DNA from: an uncultured Porphyromonadaceae bacterium
Lineage (GTDB): Bacteria; Bacteroidota; Bacteroidia; Bacteroidales; Muribaculaceae
Reading direction: 5' to 3'
Length of the DNA stretch: 20,210 nucleotides
Assembly (NCBI GenBank): GCA_900550025.1
Contig: URQP01000039.1
Coordinates: 1-20,210 of the forward strand
Shown: positions 14,597-20,210 of the stretch, piece by piece
Numbering within the stretch: position 1 is the first letter of the stretch
How the letters are laid out: the number at the start of each line of letters is the position of its first letter
The notes under the pieces: model-generated
The model's input: the letters and a program-made list of their open reading frames with translations, nothing else
What the model was told of the DNA's origin: nothing
Database searches by the model: none
Program-made: the position numbers and the translations under genes

Positions 14597-17077
14597 ATGA
14601 ACACAAAAGTTATAACGACCGTATTACCTTTGTTTGCCTTGGCATTTACATCACACGCCAAGGAAATAGCGCATTTCCCTATGGACGTGGAAATGCACTC
14701 GATTACCGAAACCGTAACAGGAAACACATACACCCTGATTTCAAAGAACGAGCCGGAAAACATACCGGGAGCCAAAGGACAGGCATTGCGTTTCGACGGA
14801 TATTCAACCTACGTAACGGCTAAAATAGACGGTTCCGGAGTAAAGGACAAAATGACATTCTCCGTATGGTGCGCGGCAGAAACATACCCGATGATGATTA
14901 CATCCGAAGCCCAAAACATATATTCCTTAATTGCCGGAAACATCGACGACAATGCGCAGACAGGATTCGGATTTATGCTGAGCTCACAAGGCGACCTGAA
15001 ATTCAAGTGCTATATGTCGGTAATGGGATTCGCTTCTCCAATAGAAATTTCCTTTCCGGAAAAGATGAAGACTTACGAATGGAATCATCTTGCCGCAGTA
15101 GTCGACGGCACGGCAAAAACAATAAAGCTCTATCTCAACGGAGAAGAAAAAGCCACGCAGAACTTCAACAACCGCCTCGATGCCATTTCTGTAGGCAACG
15201 CCAATTTCATGATTGGAAAGCCTAAAGACGATTTGAAACAAGACATGTTCCTAATCAACACCTTCAACGGATTAATCGACGACATTACAATCCATGACAC
15301 CGCCCTGACCGCTGACGAGCTGAAATCGGAAAAGCCGGAAAATGAAGCCGACTTATCAATACCTGAAAGCCGTTTCGCCGACAGCCAACTCCGCCCGCGT
15401 TTTCACGGTATGCCCGGAGCAGGATGGACTAACGAGACTCACGGATTCGTGAAATATGACGGAAAATATCACGTATTTTTCCAAAAGAACGCCAACGGAG
15501 CATATATGGCCCGGCTGCACTGGGGACACATATCAAGCGACAACCTGTATGACTGGAAAGAAGAAAAAATCGCAATCGCTCCCGGCGAAAGCTACGACAT
15601 CAAAGGATGCTGGTCAGGATGCGTGTTTACCGACCAGTTCCTGACTAAAGGGAAACCGGAGATATGGTACACGGCCGTAGATAACGGACGCGCCACAATC
15701 GCCCATGCCACCGCCAGCGACGATGCCCTCATCAATTGGACAAAGGACAGTGGCAATCCGGTAGTCAACGGCCGCCCGAACGGATTGAGCGACGATTTCC
15801 GCGACTGCTACCTGTTCACTTCCGACGGCAAGTACTACATGATTGTAGGAACAAGCAAGGACAATCTCGGAGCATGTACCCTCCACCGCTACGACAGCGG
15901 CTCAAAAACGTGGAGCAACGACGGCTCTATATTTTTCCAAGCGACAAGCAAGCAGGTAGGAGGACGATTCTGGGAAATGGCAAACATCACACCGATGGGC
16001 AACGGTAAATGGCTATTCACCGCCACCCCGCTCGAGACAGGCGTCGGAGTGGAAGTTCTGTACTGGGTAGGCACGATAAATCCTGACGGCACATTCAAGC
16101 CGCTCCCGGCTTACGAGACACAACCCGGAAAAGTAGAACTCGACGGATTCAGCCGCGACGGCTACGGACTGCTGTCGCCGTCAATAGCGCAAGCCGACGG
16201 CAAGACATTGGCATTAGGAATTGTCCCTGACAAATTGCCGACAAACGACAACTACAATCTCGGATGGGCGCATAACTACAGTCTGCCACGGGAATGGAGT
16301 CTCGACGAAAACGACCGGCTTGTGCAAAAACCGTTTGAAGGACTGGCCGGGATGCGCAGCTCTACCGCGTATTCCAAAGACAATTTCCAGCTCAGCGGAA
16401 CACAAGCATTATCGCCGGTAAGCGGACGCCAAGTTGAAATTATCGGTGAATTCGAGATAGGCACTTCTTTCGATTTCGGGTTCAACCTGTTCAAGAATGC
16501 CAACGGACAATGCGCCACACTGTCATACACACCGACAAGCAACACTTTGAAACTCGATTTCTCAAAGCTTCCACGACTAATCAACGACAGCGGAGTGTAC
16601 AACGGTGTGTATGAAAGCACGCTACCGGAAACATTCTCCCGCGGAGAAATTATAAAGCTGCACGTGTTCATCGACCACTCGATAATCGACATTTTCGTCA
16701 ACGACAAATGGGCGGCTTCCGTAAGATTGTTCCCGACCGGCGACGATGCCGACGGAGTAGAAGCATTCTCCACCGGGTCAACCACAGTCAAGTCGCTTAA
16801 AGCGTGGACACTCGACGAGAATCTTGCAGGAGTAGCAGAAATCACGTCAACCGACTCCACAGGACCAGCAATCACCGTTGAAGGCAACCAGTTGCACTAC
16901 TCAAACGTTGCCGAAGACTCCGTTATGACAATCCATTCTATTTCCGGAGCGAAAATTGCCGATTACCGTCTTTACGGCAGAGAAGGCGATGTCACACTCC
17001 AATGCGACAAAGGGCTGTATATCGCGGCTATAGAAAATAACGGTATGTGTTCTGCCAAGAAAATAATAATCAGATAA
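14597..17077 (+). CDS. LamG-GH32 fructan hydrolase, non-canonical active site, probable T9SS sorting tail
   Basis: The 826-aa exported protein has a signal peptide (about 1-21, ending SHA). A LamG/concanavalin-like domain (about 23-245; WNHLAAVVDGTAKTIKLYLNG, then FNGLIDDITIHD) is followed by the GH32 five-blade propeller (about 262-570), a GH32 C-terminal beta sandwich (about 585-755, with HVFIDHSIIDIFVND), and a tail (about 764-826). GH32 enzymes cleave beta-fructosidic bonds with retention. The classical WMNDPNG is WTNETHG here (277-283), placing Glu280 at the usual Asp nucleophile. RDP is RDC (402-404), keeping the transition-state Asp403. EC is EM (460-461), keeping the acid/base Glu460. 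Activity is therefore plausible but the subtype is unclear. The tail (MTIHSISGAKI, then GLYIAAIENNG and KKIIIR at the end) resembles a type A T9SS sorting domain, suggesting surface delivery. It occupies the BT1760 endo-levanase position. Confidence 0.85.
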   Translation: MNTKVITTVLPLFALAFTSHAKEIAHFPMDVEMHSITETVTGNTYTLISKNEPENIPGAKGQALRFDGYSTYVTAKIDGSGVKDKMTFSVWCAAETYPMMITSEAQNIYSLIAGNIDDNAQTGFGFMLSSQGDLKFKCYMSVMGFASPIEISFPEKMKTYEWNHLAAVVDGTAKTIKLYLNGEEKATQNFNNRLDAISVGNANFMIGKPKDDLKQDMFLINTFNGLIDDITIHDTALTADELKSEKPENEADLSIPESRFADSQLRPRFHGMPGAGWTNETHGFVKYDGKYHVFFQKNANGAYMARLHWGHISSDNLYDWKEEKIAIAPGESYDIKGCWSGCVFTDQFLTKGKPEIWYTAVDNGRATIAHATASDDALINWTKDSGNPVVNGRPNGLSDDFRDCYLFTSDGKYYMIVGTSKDNLGACTLHRYDSGSKTWSNDGSIFFQATSKQVGGRFWEMANITPMGNGKWLFTATPLETGVGVEVLYWVGTINPDGTFKPLPAYETQPGKVELDGFSRDGYGLLSPSIAQADGKTLALGIVPDKLPTNDNYNLGWAHNYSLPREWSLDENDRLVQKPFEGLAGMRSSTAYSKDNFQLSGTQALSPVSGRQVEIIGEFEIGTSFDFGFNLFKNANGQCATLSYTPTSNTLKLDFSKLPRLINDSGVYNGVYESTLPETFSRGEIIKLHVFIDHSIIDIFVNDKWAASVRLFPTGDDADGVEAFSTGSTTVKSLKAWTLDENLAGVAEITSTDSTGPAITVEGNQLHYSNVAEDSVMTIHSISGAKIADYRLYGREGDVTLQCDKGLYIAAIENNGMCSAKKIIIR

Positions 17078-17092
17078 TAGAAACTTTATTTT

Positions 17093-18904
17093 ATGACAAC
17101 TATAATCAGAAAGGCGGCAACAGTTCTCGTGTCAGCGGCAATGCTGACATCGATAAGCTCATACGCCGATAATAATTGCAAGATAAGCTACCTCGGCGAA
17201 GGGCACTCCATTCTCGTGCCGCAAACCAAGGCGAAATACCTGCTTATACCGGTGCAAGAGTCGAACGGAGAATCGCGCGTTGCCGTATTCAACGACAACG
17301 AAGCGCGCCAATCACTCAATATCCGGCTGGCAAAAGACAAGATAGACTATTATGTGCCGTTCGGATATCAAGAAGGCGATAAATTCTACCTCCACGAGCC
17401 GTTCAACCGTGATGCCGCCGCGCTGCACACCTCTGATGACGAGAGCCTGTGGAAATCGGCCGTGAAAATGTCGGACAATTTCGAAATCGACACCGCCGAG
17501 AAATACCGCCCCGTATTCCACTTTGCGCCCCTTCAAGGATGGATGAACGACCCGAACGGAATGTTCTACAAAGACGGAGTGTACCACCTCTACTACCAGC
17601 ACAACCAATATGCGGCAGTATGGGGAAATATGAGCTGGGGACACGCTACCAGCACCGACCTTGTACACTGGAACCACCATCCGGTGGCAATCGACGGCGA
17701 CACGGCACTCGGCGCTATATTCAGCGGCTCCTGCATAATCGACAAGGACAACACTGCCGGTTTCGGCAAGGACGCAATAATAGCCTTCTATACGGCCGCG
17801 GCCGAACGCCAAATGCAAAGCATGGCATACAGCACCGACGGAGGAATGACATTCACGAAATATGAAGGAAATCCGATTGTCACATCCGGAAAGACCGATT
17901 TCCGCGACCCTAAAGTGATATGGCACGAGCCGACGAAGAAATGGATAATGATTCTTGCCGGAGGGCAGGAAATGGAATTCTGGTCGTCGTCCAACCTGAA
18001 GGACTGGAAGTATGAAAGCTCGTTCGGCGAAGGCCAAGGCTGCCACGGAGGCGTATGGGAATGCCCTGACCTGATGCTGATGCCGGTGGAAGGCACAACG
18101 GAATCGAAATGGGTGCTGATATGCAACATCAATCCCGGAGGGCCTGCCGGAGGCTCGGCAACCCAATATTTCGTGGGTGATTTCGACGGCAAAAAATTCA
18201 CCAACGCCACTCCTGAAAAGACAAAATGGATGGACTACGGTAAAGACCACTATGCAGCCGTGTCGTGGAGCAACGCCCCGGAAGGCAGACATATAGGGAT
18301 TGCTTGGATGAGCAATTGGCAATACGCCAACATCACTCCGACAAAAATGTTCCGCAGCAGCAACAGTCTGCCGCGCGAATGGAGCCTGTATGAATACGAC
18401 GACGATTACTACGTGAAATCCGCGCCGGTCAAGGAATTTGACAAATGCCTCGTGAAAACCGCGTCGAAATCCAAGATTTCCATAGGCAAGAAGCCTTCCG
18501 CAATCAATATACCGGGAGAGAAAGAAGGAATTTACGCAATCGATTGCAGGATTGAGAAGCCTGCCAGCGGCAAAGTCATGATGTCGCTTGTCAATGCATC
18601 GGGCGAACGTGTAGACATGTACTACGACGGAACGGCATTCAGCGTCGACCGTAGCAAAAGCGGATTGACAGGATTCAGCGCAGATTTCGCCAAAACCTCA
18701 TCGGCCCCTGTCAATTCCGACAGCGATTACGTAGACCTAAGAATCGTCGTTGACAAAGCAAGCGTGGAAGTATTCGGCGATGGTGGAAAATTCGTGCTTA
18801 CCAATCTCGTATATCCTGCCAAGCCTTACGGCAAGATAGAATTTTCGACCGACGGAAAGAAAACGAAAGTAACTGACTTAAAAATCTATAAAATAAACTT
18901 ATAA
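17093..18904 (+). CDS. DUF4980-GH32 exo-fructosidase (levanase/inulinase type)
   Basis: The 603-aa protein has a signal peptide (1 to about 25, ending SSYA) with no lipobox, so it is probably periplasmic. An N-terminal DUF4980-like domain (about 28-105) precedes the GH32 propeller (about 138-450) and beta sandwich (about 455-603; VDKASVEVFGDGGKFVLTN). All three catalytic motifs are classical: WMNDPNG (150-156, nucleophile Asp153), FRDP (270-273, Asp272) and WECPDL (322-327, acid/base Glu323 followed by Cys). It should release fructose from the ends of imported fructo-oligosaccharides. The DUF4980-GH32 layout is common in Bacteroides fructan loci (BT1759/BT3082-like, from memory). It starts 15 bp after the preceding GH32 gene and ends 2 bp before the importer gene. 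Linkage preference (beta-2,6 or beta-2,1) cannot be told from sequence. Confidence 0.93.
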   Translation: MTTIIRKAATVLVSAAMLTSISSYADNNCKISYLGEGHSILVPQTKAKYLLIPVQESNGESRVAVFNDNEARQSLNIRLAKDKIDYYVPFGYQEGDKFYLHEPFNRDAAALHTSDDESLWKSAVKMSDNFEIDTAEKYRPVFHFAPLQGWMNDPNGMFYKDGVYHLYYQHNQYAAVWGNMSWGHATSTDLVHWNHHPVAIDGDTALGAIFSGSCIIDKDNTAGFGKDAIIAFYTAAAERQMQSMAYSTDGGMTFTKYEGNPIVTSGKTDFRDPKVIWHEPTKKWIMILAGGQEMEFWSSSNLKDWKYESSFGEGQGCHGGVWECPDLMLMPVEGTTESKWVLICNINPGGPAGGSATQYFVGDFDGKKFTNATPEKTKWMDYGKDHYAAVSWSNAPEGRHIGIAWMSNWQYANITPTKMFRSSNSLPREWSLYEYDDDYYVKSAPVKEFDKCLVKTASKSKISIGKKPSAINIPGEKEGIYAIDCRIEKPASGKVMMSLVNASGERVDMYYDGTAFSVDRSKSGLTGFSADFAKTSSAPVNSDSDYVDLRIVVDKASVEVFGDGGKFVLTNLVYPAKPYGKIEFSTDGKKTKVTDLKIYKINL

Positions 18905-18906
18905 CT

Positions 18907-20055
18907 ATGGGAAAGAATTTTAACTACGCAAAACTTATCCCGGTATTGCTGGCGTTCTTCGTGATGGGGTTCGTTGATTTGGTAGGAATCGCCACCAACT
19001 ACGTAAAAGTGGATTTCGAGCTTAACGACACTCTTGCCAACCTGTTCCCTTCGATGGTATTTTTCTGGTTCCTGATTTTCTCAGTACCCTCCGGTGTGCT
19101 AATGAACAAAATAGGAAGGCGCAAGACGGTAATCGTAAGCCTTATCGTCACAGCAATATCGCTGATGATTCCATTGTTCGACTATTCTTTTGCAGGAATG
19201 CTCATTTCATTCTCGCTGCTCGGCATAGGCAACACTATATTGCAAGTGTCAATCAACCCGTTAGTTTCGAACATCGTGACAGGCAAACAGCTTGCCAGCA
19301 CAATGACATTCGGGCAATTCGTCAAGGCGATAGCCTCGTTCATCGCGCCGATTATCGCGGGATGGGCTGCCGTACAGTTCGACGACTGGAAAATGCTGTT
19401 CCCCATATTCCTTGCAGTAGCGATAATCTCGATAATCGCTTTATGGGCCACTCACATCGAGGAATCGACAAGCGAGACCACGACATTCGGACAATGCTTC
19501 CGTCTGTTGGGCGACAAATTGGTGCTTCTGTCGTTCCTCGGCATTATGTGCCATGTCGGAATCGATGTCGGCACAAATGTCACCGCCCCGAAAGTGCTTA
19601 TCGAACGTTTGGGATATACTCTTGAAACAGCCGGAATAGCCACAAGCGTTTATTTCCTGTTCCGTACCATAGGATGCTTCACCGGCACATTCGCCCTGTC
19701 GAGAATCTCCGCCAAATCGTTTTTCCTGATTGGCGTAGTATGCCTGCTAATAGGAATGGGAGGACTGCTGTTTGCCGAATCAAGGGAAATAATCTATATT
19801 TGTATTGCGTTAATCGGATTCGGTAACTCTAATGTATTCCCGATTATCCTTTCCCAAGCCATGCTCCGCCTGCCGGACAAGAAAAATGCCGTTTCGGGGC
19901 TTATGATTATGGGACTGTTCGGCGGCACAGTGTTCCCGCTGATTATGGGATACGCTTCCGACAGCATGGGCTCGCAGATAGGCGCAATAGCCGTGATGCT
20001 TGTCGGTGTGATTTATCTGCTGTTTTTCAGCACACGGATTAAAAAAACGTATTAA
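18907..20055 (+). CDS. FHS-family MFS sugar:proton symporter, probable fructose importer
   Basis: The 382-aa protein has about twelve membrane segments. It belongs to the fucose/galactose/hexose symporter branch of the major facilitator superfamily, judged from FFVMGFVDLVGIATNYVK in helix 1, the loop GVLMNKIGRRKTVIV, the NTILQVSINPLVSNI stretch in helix 4, and GFGNSNVFPIILSQA late in the protein. It should move fructose released in the periplasm across the inner membrane with protons. The gene begins 2 bp after the GH32 stop and is followed 20 bp later by fructokinase, so import and phosphorylation are encoded together. It corresponds in order to BT1758. It is shorter than FucP (about 438 aa) but in the range of other Bacteroidetes FHS carriers. 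Confidence 0.9.
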   Translation: MGKNFNYAKLIPVLLAFFVMGFVDLVGIATNYVKVDFELNDTLANLFPSMVFFWFLIFSVPSGVLMNKIGRRKTVIVSLIVTAISLMIPLFDYSFAGMLISFSLLGIGNTILQVSINPLVSNIVTGKQLASTMTFGQFVKAIASFIAPIIAGWAAVQFDDWKMLFPIFLAVAIISIIALWATHIEESTSETTTFGQCFRLLGDKLVLLSFLGIMCHVGIDVGTNVTAPKVLIERLGYTLETAGIATSVYFLFRTIGCFTGTFALSRISAKSFFLIGVVCLLIGMGGLLFAESREIIYICIALIGFGNSNVFPIILSQAMLRLPDKKNAVSGLMIMGLFGGTVFPLIMGYASDSMGSQIGAIAVMLVGVIYLLFFSTRIKKTY

Positions 20056-20075
20056 AAAGCATAAAATTAAAAACT

Positions 20076-20210
20076 ATGGACAAAAATATAATCGTAGGGC
20101 TGGGCGAAGCTCTTTGGGACATGCTCCCCGAAGGAAAGAAAATCGGCGGAGCCCCCGCCAATTTCGCCTACCACGCATCACAATTCGGCAATGAGGCGTA
20201 CGTCGTGAGC
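20076..20210 (+). CDS. Fructokinase (PfkB/ribokinase family), 3' part outside the window
   Basis: The first 45 codons are present and open to the window end. They begin MDKNIIVGLGEALWDMLPEG and continue with GGAPANFAYHASQFG. The GEALWDMLP stretch and the GGAPANFAYH motif are the N-terminal signature of PfkB-family fructokinases, where the GG loop binds the sugar. The enzyme phosphorylates imported fructose in the cytoplasm (to fructose 6-phosphate in this family). It lies 20 bp after the importer gene. It matches BT1757 by position and motif. The ATP-site motif (GAGD) lies beyond the edge. Confidence 0.9.
   Translation, partial: MDKNIIVGLGEALWDMLPEGKKIGGAPANFAYHASQFGNEAYVVS

Noticed and set aside
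14597..17077. Treating the LamG-GH32 gene as a pseudo-enzyme
   Set aside because: The frame is intact, a carboxylate remains at each of the three catalytic positions, and the surrounding fold motifs are preserved; variant is the safer word.
17312..18322. 336-codon minus-strand open frame
   Set aside because: Antisense to the canonical GH32 gene; composition is that of a mirror frame.
1..20210. CRISPR arrays, insertion sequences, integrases, attachment sites
   Set aside because: I saw no regularly spaced repeats, transposase or integrase frames, or flanking inverted repeats. The truncated tRNA at the left edge could serve as an integration site, but no element adjoins it.

Overview
The window looks like chromosome from a Bacteroidales gut commensal, most likely near Muribaculaceae (family inferred, not proven). 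The evidence is a SusC/SusD pair, TAnnTTTG-type -7 promoter boxes, starts without Shine-Dalgarno sites, a Bacteroidetes-style small SRP RNA, a subclass A2-type class A beta-lactamase, and an enzyme tail resembling a type IX secretion sorting signal.

Left edge (1-2515, minus strand). A truncated tRNA-Thr(UGU) lies 6 nt downstream of the SRP RNA gene (ffs), which has its own good promoter. Upstream of these, on the same strand and closed by its own terminator, is a secreted GH3 beta-glucosidase (BglX type).

Middle (2516-8349). A plus-strand three-gene cluster encodes a membrane-anchored CHASE2 protein with no output domain, an exported FecR-like/DUF4384-like protein, and a class A beta-lactamase whose start overlaps the previous stop by 4 nt. 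It runs head-on into a minus-strand pair, a POT/MFS transporter followed 3 bp later by an NhaP2-type antiporter. The two units share 23 bp of coding sequence at their 3' ends.

Right (8350-20210). This is a fructan (levan/inulin-type) polysaccharide utilization locus. The order is susC, susD, a DUF4960 surface glycan-binding lipoprotein, a LamG-GH32 enzyme, a DUF4980-GH32 enzyme, an FHS-family sugar importer, and the start of a fructokinase gene cut by the window end. From memory this matches the Bacteroides thetaiotaomicron fructan locus (BT1763 down to BT1757). Inferred flow: SusC/D and the binding protein capture fructan and import oligosaccharides. GH32 enzymes release fructose. The importer takes fructose into the cytoplasm and fructokinase phosphorylates it. 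No regulator of the locus is in the window. The susC upstream region holds two 12-bp near-identical direct repeats 21 bp apart and a leader hairpin, which are plausible control elements.

The most unusual points are: the first GH32 enzyme, which has Glu at the usual Asp nucleophile position and a probable T9SS sorting tail; a strong terminator-like hairpin inside the utilization operon; and the CHASE2 / FecR-DUF4384 / beta-lactamase cluster. I do not see a clearly new system. The CHASE2 cluster is the best candidate for an undescribed functional unit.
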